A stretch of DNA of 64,000 nt, taken from positions 309,337 through 373,336 of the forward strand of contig NZ_VTWS01000007.1 in the NCBI RefSeq assembly GCF_008727875.1, written 5' to 3'. A model generated the notes under the pieces. It did not search any database and was not told where the DNA came from. It was given only the letters and a program-made list of their open reading frames with translations. A program made the translations under genes and the position numbers. Positions 28,007-36,505 of this stretch are shown piece by piece. The stretch comes from Larkinella humicola. GTDB taxonomy: Bacteria; Bacteroidota; Bacteroidia; Cytophagales; Spirosomataceae. Each line of letters opens with the position of its first letter. Within the stretch, counting starts at the first letter, position 1.

Positions 28007-29269
28007 ATGAAAAAGACGTTTTATTTCCTGTTCGCATTTCTAATTTCAACGGTTTCCGCTAACGCGCAGCAATTTCGGGCGGGGGCGGCTTTGCGGGTGA
28101 TTACGCCAAATCCGCTGTTGCCCATTTCCGGCGGGATTGGTACGCCTAAAAAAGCGACGGAGAAAAAGGGCGACCTGTTCGTTCGGGCGTTTGTGCTCGA
28201 AAAAGGCTCCACCCGGATTGCCATCGTCAGCGTCGATAACCTCGGCTGGCCTTCGGTTCTGGGCAATAAATCCCGGGCGCTGATCAAAAGTGTTCCGCCC
28301 GGTAACGTACTGATCGGGGCCACACACACCCACAGCGGCCCGGATGCCTACGGTTTTCCGGATCAGTCGGGCAAGGCGTTGGCGGATTTGCCGTATCTGG
28401 AGAAATGCGTAGCCCAGATTGCCGAAGCCGTTGAAGAAGCCGTTAAGAACCTGCAACCGGCGAATTTGAAAGTAGCCGTGGGTGAAGCGAAAGGGAAAAT
28501 TGCGTTTAATTATTACGCGGCCGACTTGTACGATCCGCGCTGCGGGGTCATTCAGGCCATCGCTTCCGCAGGAGCCAACAAAGGGAAACCGATTGTAACG
28601 CTGGTCAATTACGCCATCCACCCCGAGGTGATCGGGTCGGGACGCGGCATTTTGAGTCCGGATCTGTGCGGCCCATTGTACGACAAAATCGAGTCGAAAA
28701 CCGGGGGTATGGCGATTTTCATGAACGGTGCGCAGGGCGGTATGGTCACGGCGGACGTCCGGCGCGAGGGCGGAACTGAAGCCAATACCTGGGAAGAATG
28801 CATCCGGATTGGTGAACTGCTGGGCGACGAAGCCCTGCGGATCGTCGGAACGGCCCCCACGCTCGAAAATCCATCGGTCTATTGTGCGACCCGCCTGGTC
28901 GAATTTCCGATTGAGTCGGAGATGATGAAATACATCATCAAAAACTCACCGCTCGGGTATCAACTTACCGGTTCGGACAAAGTGACCACCCAACTGAATT
29001 TGCTGAACATTGGTCCGGCGCAAATCCTGACGGTTCCGGGGGAAGCCCTACCGAATATTGGGTATTACGTCAAACGGCACATGAACACCAAATTTCCGTT
29101 CCTATTTGGCTTAACGAATGACGCCTTCGGCTACATGCTCACCAAAGTTGACTTTAATAGTTTTAAACGGTACGACTACATCAGCCGGACCAGCCTGGGC
29201 GAAATGACCGGCGAAATTTACATGGAACAGGCGTTAAAAACCGTGACGGAATGCCCGAAACCGGAGTAA
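28007..29269 (+). CDS. Neutral/alkaline ceramidase-like secreted protein (N-terminal catalytic domain only)
   Basis: A 420-residue protein with a signal peptide (MKKTFYFLFAFLISTVSANAQ). It begins with RAGAALRVITPNPLLPISGG as in neutral ceramidases. The zinc-site-like motifs ATHTHSGPDAYG and NYAIHPEVIG are present, followed by MNGAQGGM. Neutral ceramidases of about 640 residues also have a C-terminal immunoglobulin-like domain; this protein is much shorter and lacks it. Many such short members in Bacteroidota and Planctomycetes are of unknown specificity and act in glycan loci. Amide or ester hydrolysis is likely; ceramide as substrate is only a possibility. It stands 116 bases after SusD2 on the same strand. 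Confidence 0.88.
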   Translation: MKKTFYFLFAFLISTVSANAQQFRAGAALRVITPNPLLPISGGIGTPKKATEKKGDLFVRAFVLEKGSTRIAIVSVDNLGWPSVLGNKSRALIKSVPPGNVLIGATHTHSGPDAYGFPDQSGKALADLPYLEKCVAQIAEAVEEAVKNLQPANLKVAVGEAKGKIAFNYYAADLYDPRCGVIQAIASAGANKGKPIVTLVNYAIHPEVIGSGRGILSPDLCGPLYDKIESKTGGMAIFMNGAQGGMVTADVRREGGTEANTWEECIRIGELLGDEALRIVGTAPTLENPSVYCATRLVEFPIESEMMKYIIKNSPLGYQLTGSDKVTTQLNLLNIGPAQILTVPGEALPNIGYYVKRHMNTKFPFLFGLTNDAFGYMLTKVDFNSFKRYDYISRTSLGEMTGEIYMEQALKTVTECPKPE

Positions 29270-29275
29270 TAAGAT

Positions 29276-29354
29276 TGCCCCTAAATCCTCTAAAGGGGAC
29301 TTGGACACAGCAGCAACCAGGCGATAAAAGTCCCCATTAAGGGATTTAGGGGCA
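29276..29354. repeat. Palindromic repeat, family 2 (CCCCTAAATCC...AAGGGGACTT)
   Basis: Arms TGCCCCTAAATCCTCTAAAG.. and ..ATTAAGGGATTTAGGGGCA pair with a few mismatches around a variable centre. It lies 7 bases after the ceramidase-like gene. Confidence 0.88.
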
Positions 29355-29397
29355 TCTGCAACTGAAATTCCCGAATAACTAAAAACCACTTATACGA

Positions 29398-30774
29398 ATG
29401 AAACGATTCACAACACCATTTCTTCTGCTGTTAACACTGGCTTTTTCATCTTTTGATTCTCCCCAAAAAGCCCCCATTACCCCTGCTACAGCCCTTCAAA
29501 GTTATTTAAACAATGGCGATAAAACCTATCAATGGGAACTGAAAGATTCGTACGAAATGGGCGATGTAAAAGCCTATAACCTGTTGCTTACCTCGCAGAA
29601 ATGGCGCGAACATACCTGGCGGCATCAGATGACTATTCTGGTTCCAAAAGAAAACAAGTACGACGGTTCGCTGCTGTTTATTACCGGCGGTTCCAACAAA
29701 AATGAACAGCCCAACTGGAATGCCAAAGGTCAGGAAGATAAAGTAATCAAAGGTCTGGTGGACATTGCCTCCAAAAACAAAGCGATAGTTACGCTGCTGA
29801 AACAAGCCCCCAATCAGCCGCTTTATGACAACCTGACGGAAGATGCGCTGATTTCATACACGCTCCATCAGTTTAAAAAAGACGGCGATTATTCCTGGCC
29901 CCTGCTGTTTCCAATGGTGAAAAGTGCGGTGCGGGCCATGGACGCGGTGCAGGAATTCGCAAAGCAAACGCTGAAGCACGACATCTCCCGGTTTGTGGTT
30001 TCGGGCGCGTCCAAACGCGGCTGGACCACCTGGTTAACGGGTGCCAACGACAAACGGGTGGTGGCCATTGCTCCGATGGTGATCGACATTCTGAACATGC
30101 CGGTTAGTCTGGATTACCAGGTCAAAGTGTGGAAAGACTATAGCGTTCAGATCGAGGATTATGTCAAACTCGGGATTCCGCAAACCGCCAAAACCGAGAG
30201 CGGAAATGCGATCAATACGATGGTTGACCCCTACTCGTACCGCAAAAATCTAACGATGCCGAAGATGATTTTTATGGGAACGAATGATGAATACTGGGTG
30301 GTGGATAACATCAAGAATTATTTCGACGATATTCCGGGCGAAAACATGATTCATTACGTGCCGAATGCCGGTCACAGCCTGGGCGATGGAAGGTCGGCCT
30401 TCGAAGGACTGGGTGCTTTTTTCGGGATCACGATGGCGAAAAAACCGTATCCCGTTTGCAAGTGGAATGCCACGAGTACCAAAAAAGGCGTCGATGTGTC
30501 GATCAAAACTACAGCGGATGCGCTGGTCGATGTGATTGTCTGGTCGGCCAATTCGCCGGACACTGATTTCCGGAATGAAACCTGGACGAGCAAAAGCCTG
30601 GGTGTTAAAAACAAAGCCAAAGTCGACGTTTCGGAAGCCTATCCGGCATCGGGGTATCACGCCTTTTACGTAGACCTGAAATATGCCAACCCCAACGGCG
30701 GCACTTACACCGAAAGTACGCGCATGTTTGTGTCGGACAATGACGAAGTATTTTTGAAACCCAGTTCGTTTTGA
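29398..30774 (+). CDS. PhoPQ-activated pathogenicity-related (PqaA-like) alpha/beta hydrolase
   Basis: A 458-residue protein with a signal peptide (MKRFTTPFLLLLTLAFSSFD). It matches the PhoPQ_related family: WRHQMTILVPKE, LLFITGGSN, then the nucleophile elbow-like VSGASKRGWTTWLTG with Ser205, an Asp candidate in MGTNDEYWVVDN (about 300) and His in NAGHSLGDG (about 325). The alpha/beta-hydrolase triad is therefore complete. The substrate of the family is unknown. Its place between a ceramidase-like protein and a phosphatase suggests ester or amide removal in the periplasm (inference). Confidence 0.9.
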   Translation: MKRFTTPFLLLLTLAFSSFDSPQKAPITPATALQSYLNNGDKTYQWELKDSYEMGDVKAYNLLLTSQKWREHTWRHQMTILVPKENKYDGSLLFITGGSNKNEQPNWNAKGQEDKVIKGLVDIASKNKAIVTLLKQAPNQPLYDNLTEDALISYTLHQFKKDGDYSWPLLFPMVKSAVRAMDAVQEFAKQTLKHDISRFVVSGASKRGWTTWLTGANDKRVVAIAPMVIDILNMPVSLDYQVKVWKDYSVQIEDYVKLGIPQTAKTESGNAINTMVDPYSYRKNLTMPKMIFMGTNDEYWVVDNIKNYFDDIPGENMIHYVPNAGHSLGDGRSAFEGLGAFFGITMAKKPYPVCKWNATSTKKGVDVSIKTTADALVDVIVWSANSPDTDFRNETWTSKSLGVKNKAKVDVSEAYPASGYHAFYVDLKYANPNGGTYTESTRMFVSDNDEVFLKPSSF

Positions 30775-30790
30775 CAACTTAACCATTTAG

Positions 30791-30860
30791 CCGTTGTCAG
30801 GGCCTTTGGCCGCTGACAGAGCGCCGTAACCCTGTCAGCGGTCGAAGACCCTGACAGCGG
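30791..30860. repeat. Two inverted GACAGGGTC-type units (family 5)
   Basis: CCGTTGTCAGGGCCTTTGGC and CAGCGGTCGAAGACCCTGAC units flank CGCTGACAGAGCGCCGTAAC. A related unit forms the 3' end of the BNR gene at 9087. Confidence 0.8.
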
Positions 30861-30882
30861 TTTCATATTCTTATACTGACCA

Positions 30883-32664
30883 ATGAAGTCAACATTCGCC
30901 TTCTTATTCTTCGTTCTTTCACTCAGCTTTTCAACCTGCCGAACCACCTCCAACCCAGCCACGGCCTCGGTCAAAGACGTCATGGATGGGGCCGTCACCC
31001 GGCTGTATCAAACCCTCAAACCCGAACAACTCGACACGATCAGCCAGGCCTATGTACTTCAGTTTCTAACCGAGGAAGAAAAAACCGCCCTGGCGAAGCA
31101 GTATTTGACCTTCGACGTTGATGTGCCGGTAACGGTTTCGCTGATGCGCCATCAGGAGCAGAAGGTACTGCCGTTCTGGCTGGTAGACAGCGGTTTTCAG
31201 AAAACCGCTCAGGTCGTTAAAAACGAAGAATACACCTATGAAGTCTGGCAAAAAGCGTTTCCGGCCGGCAAAATAGAACTGGGAATCAACGGATTCGACA
31301 AACACCGGCCGGTTTATTTCATCAGCGTGGGGCCACAGAAAGCGGGCGAAAAAGTTACTATTTCCAACGTATTTCCAACCCACCAAACGCTCGACACCAT
31401 TCGGGTGGGAGCCTTTACCTACCACGACTGGAGTGATCTGACACTAACCGAAGTGCCCGAACCCTTGCGCGGACAAACGCTTTTCCAGACCATTCGCGGA
31501 CGCGCCCGGGAAGCCCATCTGGTGGGGGCATTTCGGAAAACGATCGCTCCTTCTTCAGACCAACCGGATCAGGTGCTGCTGACCATGAGCGGGGATCCCA
31601 CGAGCACGATGGATGTGCAATGGCGGACGTCATCCACAGTTGCGGACGGGCAGGTAAAATACTGGCAAACCGGCACAACGGATACGGTGACCGCTCCGGC
31701 GACGGCGTTTCGGATCGAAGACCGCCTGTTGCAGAATGATCGGTATGCCAACCGGTTTACCGCAAACCTCACGGGCCTCAAGCCGGGCGGTTCGTATGGC
31801 TATTGCGTGGGTTCGACGTCCGGCAAATGGTCAAAACCGGCCACGTTCAAGACCCAGAGCGCCACCGCCGAAGGCTTCTCGTTCATCTGGTTTGGCGATA
31901 CGCACAAGTCGCCGGATTGGGGGGCGATGGCCCGAAAGACGTTGGCAAAACACCCCGAAATTGCGTTCTATTCCATCGCCGGGGATCTCGTCAGCACTGG
32001 TTTACACCGCGATGAATGGGATGAATTGTGGCAATATTCCGGTGGTATTTTCGAGCAAAAACCGCTGATGCCGATTCCGGGCAACCACGACAGCCAGGAC
32101 GGGTTGGGAGCGGGAATGTATCAGGAAATGTTCAGTTTACCGAAAAATGGCCCCAAATCGCCGGACGTTCCGGCGGAGCAAACCTATGCGTTTACGTACC
32201 AGAATGCCCTCTTTCTGATGATCGACGCGACCTCGCCGATCGAGGCCCAAACCGCCTGGATCAAAGACCAACTGGCGAATTCGAAAGCGACCTGGAAATT
32301 TGCCTTTTTCCATTTCCCGCCCTACAATTTCGAAGAAGATTACGCCGGCATCCGCAAAGAATGGTGCAGCCTGTTCGATCAATACCACGTCGACATGGTG
32401 ATGAGCGGCCATGTGCATTATTACCTGCGAACCCAACCGATGTTGGCCGAAAAACCGGTTTCGTCCCCCGCCCAGGGGACGATTTACACGATCTCCATCG
32501 GCATTCCGAGCGATCATGAAGTTTGGCCGGACGAGAAATACGCCGTGATCCGGCACAAAAACGGCCCGCTGTACCAGCATTTGAAAATGGATGGCAAAAC
32601 GTTGGTCTACCAGAGTTTCGACCAGGATGGAAAGGTGAAGGATGAATTGAAAATCGTGAAATGA
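30883..32664 (+). CDS. PAP-like metallophosphoesterase lipoprotein
   Basis: A 593-residue protein. The lipobox-like SLSFSTC places an acylated Cys near residue 19. An extra N-terminal region of about 200 residues has no family I recognise. An FN3-like PAP N-terminal domain follows at about residues 225-325 (LLTMSGDPTSTMDVQWRTSS), then a calcineurin-like domain with GDTH, IAGDLV, GNHDSQDG, FHFPPYN and GHVHYY. It is likely a periplasm-facing or surface phosphatase. Its stop overlaps the start of the glycerophosphodiesterase gene by 4 bases (ATGA), so the two are translationally coupled, which argues for sequential phosphodiester/phosphomonoester removal. Confidence 0.9.
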   Translation: MKSTFAFLFFVLSLSFSTCRTTSNPATASVKDVMDGAVTRLYQTLKPEQLDTISQAYVLQFLTEEEKTALAKQYLTFDVDVPVTVSLMRHQEQKVLPFWLVDSGFQKTAQVVKNEEYTYEVWQKAFPAGKIELGINGFDKHRPVYFISVGPQKAGEKVTISNVFPTHQTLDTIRVGAFTYHDWSDLTLTEVPEPLRGQTLFQTIRGRAREAHLVGAFRKTIAPSSDQPDQVLLTMSGDPTSTMDVQWRTSSTVADGQVKYWQTGTTDTVTAPATAFRIEDRLLQNDRYANRFTANLTGLKPGGSYGYCVGSTSGKWSKPATFKTQSATAEGFSFIWFGDTHKSPDWGAMARKTLAKHPEIAFYSIAGDLVSTGLHRDEWDELWQYSGGIFEQKPLMPIPGNHDSQDGLGAGMYQEMFSLPKNGPKSPDVPAEQTYAFTYQNALFLMIDATSPIEAQTAWIKDQLANSKATWKFAFFHFPPYNFEEDYAGIRKEWCSLFDQYHVDMVMSGHVHYYLRTQPMLAEKPVSSPAQGTIYTISIGIPSDHEVWPDEKYAVIRHKNGPLYQHLKMDGKTLVYQSFDQDGKVKDELKIVK

Positions 32665-33470
32665 TGCGCCTACTTCCATTTCTACTTCTAGCCTTCGGTG
32701 CCATTTTCCAGAATACCGCCAACGCCCAACCCTTTATTTCGGCCCACCGGGGGTCGTCGCTCGTGGCACCGGAAAACACGATGGCGACGTTCCGGGCGGT
32801 TTTGACCATGCCCGTCAAGTACATCGAAATCGACGTTCGGACCACCAGAGACGGCCAGTTGGTCATCCTCCATGATGGCAAACTTGACCGAACAACCTCC
32901 GGTTCGGGACCGGTTGAGAACCTGACGCTGGCGGAAGTAAAGCAGCTTTCGGCCGGAAAAGGATTTGACGAGAATTTCAAGGACGAACGAATTCCAACCC
33001 TGAAAGAAGTCTGCCGGTTGATCCGCGACTGGAACGCCGGCCACGTTGCGAAGGTAAATCTGTATGTCGACTGCAAGGCGGTTGCACCGGAACCCTTAGT
33101 GGCCGAATTAGCCGAGTTTGGCGTATTGACCGATGCGGTTTTCTACGGTTCCGACGACTATTTGGTGGCCTTAAAACGAGTTGCTCCGACGGCAAAGCTG
33201 ATGCCGTCGTTAAAGAACGCCGACGAGTTGTCCGCCAAAGTTGAAAAATTTCATCCGTATGCATTTGACGTGCGCTGGTCGTCACTCACCCCTGCTCTGG
33301 TTCGGCAAATTCATGACCAGGGCATTCAGGTTTTTTCGGACGCTCTCGGTTTTTTTGAGCATGCCGACCATTATAAAAAAGCAGCACAAATGGGCCTCGA
33401 TGTCATTCAGACGGATTATGTACTGAAAGTCCGTCAGGCACTCGACACCTTAAAACCCAAAAACGAATAG
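32661..33470 (+). CDS. Glycerophosphodiester phosphodiesterase
   Basis: A 269-residue protein with a signal peptide (to NAQPF). Family signature residues: ISAHRGSSLVAPENTMATF, IEIDVRTTRDGQLVILHDGK, and the end-of-barrel QTDYVLKV. The family cleaves glycerophosphodiesters to sn-glycerol 3-phosphate and an alcohol. It overlaps the PAP-like gene by 4 bases. Export suggests scavenging of lipid head groups or of glycerol-phosphate decorated polymers. Confidence 0.94.
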   Translation: MMRLLPFLLLAFGAIFQNTANAQPFISAHRGSSLVAPENTMATFRAVLTMPVKYIEIDVRTTRDGQLVILHDGKLDRTTSGSGPVENLTLAEVKQLSAGKGFDENFKDERIPTLKEVCRLIRDWNAGHVAKVNLYVDCKAVAPEPLVAELAEFGVLTDAVFYGSDDYLVALKRVAPTAKLMPSLKNADELSAKVEKFHPYAFDVRWSSLTPALVRQIHDQGIQVFSDALGFFEHADHYKKAAQMGLDVIQTDYVLKVRQALDTLKPKNE

Positions 33471-33630
33471 CCGGAATACCGGATGTCCTGCTTATCACAG
33501 CATTACAATATGAAAAATTGCTTGATCATACATTTAATTGGCGCATCGTTTTTATCATTCTCCATTAGTTGTACTTTTACAGGGAATATACACTCCAAGT
33601 TTATCTATTTTCATGTAAAACAACTTACGT

Positions 33631-35844
33631 ATGATACACACCTTCTATCAAAAAACGTTTTTATCCCGCCTTCTTCCCAAACCCAGTGCTTCCCGTTCAG
33701 GACTGACTCGCCTATACCCTTTTTGTTCATTGGCTCTCGTTTCTTTTCTACCCAGTAAATTGCTTGCCCAAACACCTTTTACCTGTGGATCATCCGGTTA
33801 TCAGGTATCCGCTCCGGGTGGCGGCAGCAACTCCACCTTGTATGCCTATGAAATGAGCACCGGAGTCCGTACCACCATCGCGGCTCTGACCCGCAACATC
33901 AACGCCATTGGCTACAATACACTCGACAACCTGATCTGGGGCTACGACACCAATTCACACGAGGTGGTCCGGATCGATGCCACAGGAGCCGTTTCGGCCT
34001 TCACCATTCCAAACCTGCCAGCCGCAGCTTTCAACACGGGAGATATCATTGGCAACGGTTATCTAATTCTTTACCAGGGCAATGGCTCCGGCTATTTTGT
34101 CGTCGACATCAATCCGGCCCGCCCGGCAACGTATCTCCAGGTCGTCAACCCCACCACGGGTTTCAACCTGTTCTCGGTCTCGCCCTACGGAATTCCTACG
34201 GCGGCCATCCCGGTGAGTGACTGGGCCTACAAACCTGCTGACGGGCTGCTGTACGGGCTGGCCAACACCTCCGCTCTGCTCACCACCCTGAATCCGGTTA
34301 CGGGAGCGATCACGACGGCAGCCACGCCGGTGACCGGTGGCGGCATTGAAGCCGATGCTCCCGGCGGTTTTGGGGCAGCTTTCATCGACAATGCGGGGGA
34401 TCTGTACGTGTTTGCCAACGGCAGCGGCAAATTCTACAAGATCGATGTTTCTGCCAACACCGCCACCCTGCTGTCGTCTTCTACGCCTTCCGGTTTCAAC
34501 GACGGTGCCCGGTGCAGCTCCGCAGCCCCTGTCACTTCTGCCCCCACGCCGGTTCCTTTCTCCTGTACGGGTAACTACTACCAGGTGGCCGCCGGCAGCG
34601 GAGGAGCCGCTTCTACCCTGTACCAATACGATGTGGTTACCGGTACGCGAACGGATGTAGCCACCCTGGACCGCAACGTCAACGCCATCGGCTACAACAC
34701 AGTCGACAACCTGTTGTGGGGTTATGCGCCCAACTCGAACGAAATCGTCCGGATCGATGCTGCCGGTACGGTAACAGCCTTTACGGTTCCGAACCTTCCG
34801 GGATATTCCTATAATGTCGGTGATGTAGTAGGCGACGGTTATCTGTTTCTTTACCAGGGCAATACCGATGCCTACACCGTCGTCGACATCAATCCGGCCC
34901 GTCCGGCTACCTATCTTCAGGTCGTGAAACCAACGGCGGGCTACACCCTCGCCACCAGTGCTCCCTTCGTGACGGGAATCCCGATTACGCCCCTGACCGA
35001 CTGGTCGTACAGCTCGGCCGACGGTTTACTGCACGCGATCGTCAACGGCTCCCGTTTTCTGATGACCCTGAACCCCGCAACGGGCGCTACCACGACCTCG
35101 GCCGTTGCCGTCACTGGCGGGGGCATCGAGTCGGAAACCGGTTTTGGTGCGTCTTTCCTCGATAGCGAAGGAAACTTGTACGTCTTTTCCAACAGCAGTG
35201 GGAAGTTCTTCCGCATTAATCCGACGACCAACACCGCCACTTATTTGTCAACATCCATTCCTTCCGGTTTCAACGATGGTGCCCGCTGTAATCTGGCGGC
35301 TGCCCCTCTGCCGGTTTCATTGATCAGCTTTTCGGTCAAACCGCTCTCGCCCGTCACGGTGGAAGTTAACTGGATGACGGCTTCGGAAACCAACAACAAA
35401 ATGTACGTGGTTGAACGCAGCATCGACTTGAGGAAGTTTGAAAAAGTGACTCAGGTTGAGGATGTGGCTGGTACGACCCCGGGCGAACACCGCAGCAAGT
35501 ACCGCATTGTTGACCAGGCCCCTTACCGCGGAACAAGCTATTACCGATTGACGCAAGTGGACATCGACGGCAAAACCACCCGCTTTCCGATCCGTTCCGT
35601 GATTCTGGACCGGACTTATGGCGTGTTCCCGAATCCGGTGGAAAGCTCCACGTTCACCCTGCAACTGGACGAGCCGCAAACGGCTACAATTACGCTGAAA
35701 ACCGTGGATGGCCGCAACCTGTCGTTCACAAAGTCGGTCACCAACGAAAACGCCCTGATCCACGCCAGCTTGGCCAGTGGGGTGTATGTCATTCAGGTAA
35801 CCGAGCGCGGCCAAACCCGGGTGCATCGGGTAGTGGTCAAATAA
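33631..35844 (+). CDS. Secreted two-repeat (DUF6923-like) protein with type IX secretion sorting domain
   Basis: A 737-residue protein. A long signal peptide ends near LLAQ (residue 47). Two tandem domains of about 250 residues, roughly 50-295 and 307-552, each begin with PF-C---YQV and STLY-Y, contain NAIGYNT-DNL-WGY, VVDINPARPATYLQVV and VTGGGIE, and end SGFNDGARC. These match the DUF6923 propeller-like pattern. An FN3-like stretch follows (VTVEVNWMTASETNNKMYVV), then a C-terminal type A sorting domain from about residue 660 (YGVFPNPVESSTFTLQL, ending GVYVIQVTERGQTRVHRVVV). It is exported by the type IX system. Function unknown; adhesion or binding is possible. The duplication is also visible at nucleotide level. 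Confidence 0.9.
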   Translation: MIHTFYQKTFLSRLLPKPSASRSGLTRLYPFCSLALVSFLPSKLLAQTPFTCGSSGYQVSAPGGGSNSTLYAYEMSTGVRTTIAALTRNINAIGYNTLDNLIWGYDTNSHEVVRIDATGAVSAFTIPNLPAAAFNTGDIIGNGYLILYQGNGSGYFVVDINPARPATYLQVVNPTTGFNLFSVSPYGIPTAAIPVSDWAYKPADGLLYGLANTSALLTTLNPVTGAITTAATPVTGGGIEADAPGGFGAAFIDNAGDLYVFANGSGKFYKIDVSANTATLLSSSTPSGFNDGARCSSAAPVTSAPTPVPFSCTGNYYQVAAGSGGAASTLYQYDVVTGTRTDVATLDRNVNAIGYNTVDNLLWGYAPNSNEIVRIDAAGTVTAFTVPNLPGYSYNVGDVVGDGYLFLYQGNTDAYTVVDINPARPATYLQVVKPTAGYTLATSAPFVTGIPITPLTDWSYSSADGLLHAIVNGSRFLMTLNPATGATTTSAVAVTGGGIESETGFGASFLDSEGNLYVFSNSSGKFFRINPTTNTATYLSTSIPSGFNDGARCNLAAAPLPVSLISFSVKPLSPVTVEVNWMTASETNNKMYVVERSIDLRKFEKVTQVEDVAGTTPGEHRSKYRIVDQAPYRGTSYYRLTQVDIDGKTTRFPIRSVILDRTYGVFPNPVESSTFTLQLDEPQTATITLKTVDGRNLSFTKSVTNENALIHASLASGVYVIQVTERGQTRVHRVVVK

Positions 35845-35872
35845 TTCCGAGTTACGACTTTTATTTACACCC

Positions 35873-35914
35873 AAAAGCGGACCCGGTGGTCGATCGATCA
35901 CCGGGTCCGCTTTT
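35873..35914 (+). terminator. Strong terminator after the T9SS cargo gene
   Basis: A 16-bp stem AAAAGCGGACCCGGTG / CACCGGGTCCGCTTTT with a GTCGATCGAT centre is followed by TAG. It lies 28 bases after the stop. Confidence 0.9.
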
Positions 35915-36049
35915 TAGTGTGAATCGTGATTCAACAATCCCACACCAGTCGTACGTTTACCAACTATCAGTCGGTTTTTCTATCTTTATTCGCCAACATT
36001 CGGGAGGGCAGCCTGTCAACTCCGTTGAAAAAACCGGAAACACTTCGAA

Positions 36050-36487
36050 ATGACGTTTGAACCACTGGCAATAGCTACCGTCAAACCGCTAACGGAACTG
36101 GCTTTAGAACTCTGGCCGGACTGCACGTTTGACGAAGAATACGACTACTACACAAGTGTTGTGAAGGCGGAGAATGAGATCAGCTATCTTGTCCGTGAGC
36201 AAGACCAGTACATCGCCTTTATCCACCTGACCATTCGTACTGACTACGTTGAAGGTGCCACCGGACCGCCCGTGGCTTACCTGGAAGCGATTTATGTAAA
36301 ACCGGCTTATCAAAAGCGCGGCATTGGCCGTGAACTGGTTCGGATGGGTCAGGATTGGGGAAAACGAAACGGGTGCCGTCATTTTGCCTCCGATGCGGAA
36401 CTGACGAATGCTGCCAGCATCGATTTTCACAGAAAAGCCGGTTTTACCGAAGCCAACCGCATCGTTTGTTTCATCAAAGACTTATAA
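36050..36487 (+). CDS. GNAT acetyltransferase resembling AAC(6')-I aminoglycoside acetyltransferases
   Basis: A 145-residue protein of single GNAT-domain length. The acetyl-CoA motif is VKPAYQKRGIGRELVRM. Flanking blocks TDYVEGATGPPVAYLEAIYV, HFASDAELTNAASIDFHRKA and GFTEANRIVCFIK follow the order and spacing of the chromosomal AAC(6')-I enzymes as I recall them. The likely reaction is acetyl transfer to an amino group, perhaps the 6'-amine of aminoglycosides, but a native amino-sugar or polyamine substrate is also possible. It is a lone gene after a terminator. TATCTTTA at about 35981 could be part of its promoter, without a clear upstream TTG box. Confidence 0.85.
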   Translation: MTFEPLAIATVKPLTELALELWPDCTFDEEYDYYTSVVKAENEISYLVREQDQYIAFIHLTIRTDYVEGATGPPVAYLEAIYVKPAYQKRGIGRELVRMGQDWGKRNGCRHFASDAELTNAASIDFHRKAGFTEANRIVCFIKDL

Positions 36488-36505
36488 CACAACTGCCGTG
36501 GGAGG

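Noticed and set aside
30791..30860. Family 5 repeat as an ordinary terminator of the PqaA-like gene
   Set aside because: No U-tract follows, and a related unit is within a coding sequence at 9087; termination is not excluded but not supported.
33483..33758. Small open frame before the T9SS cargo gene
   Set aside because: It overlaps the signal peptide region of the cargo gene in another frame and has no RBS or family support.
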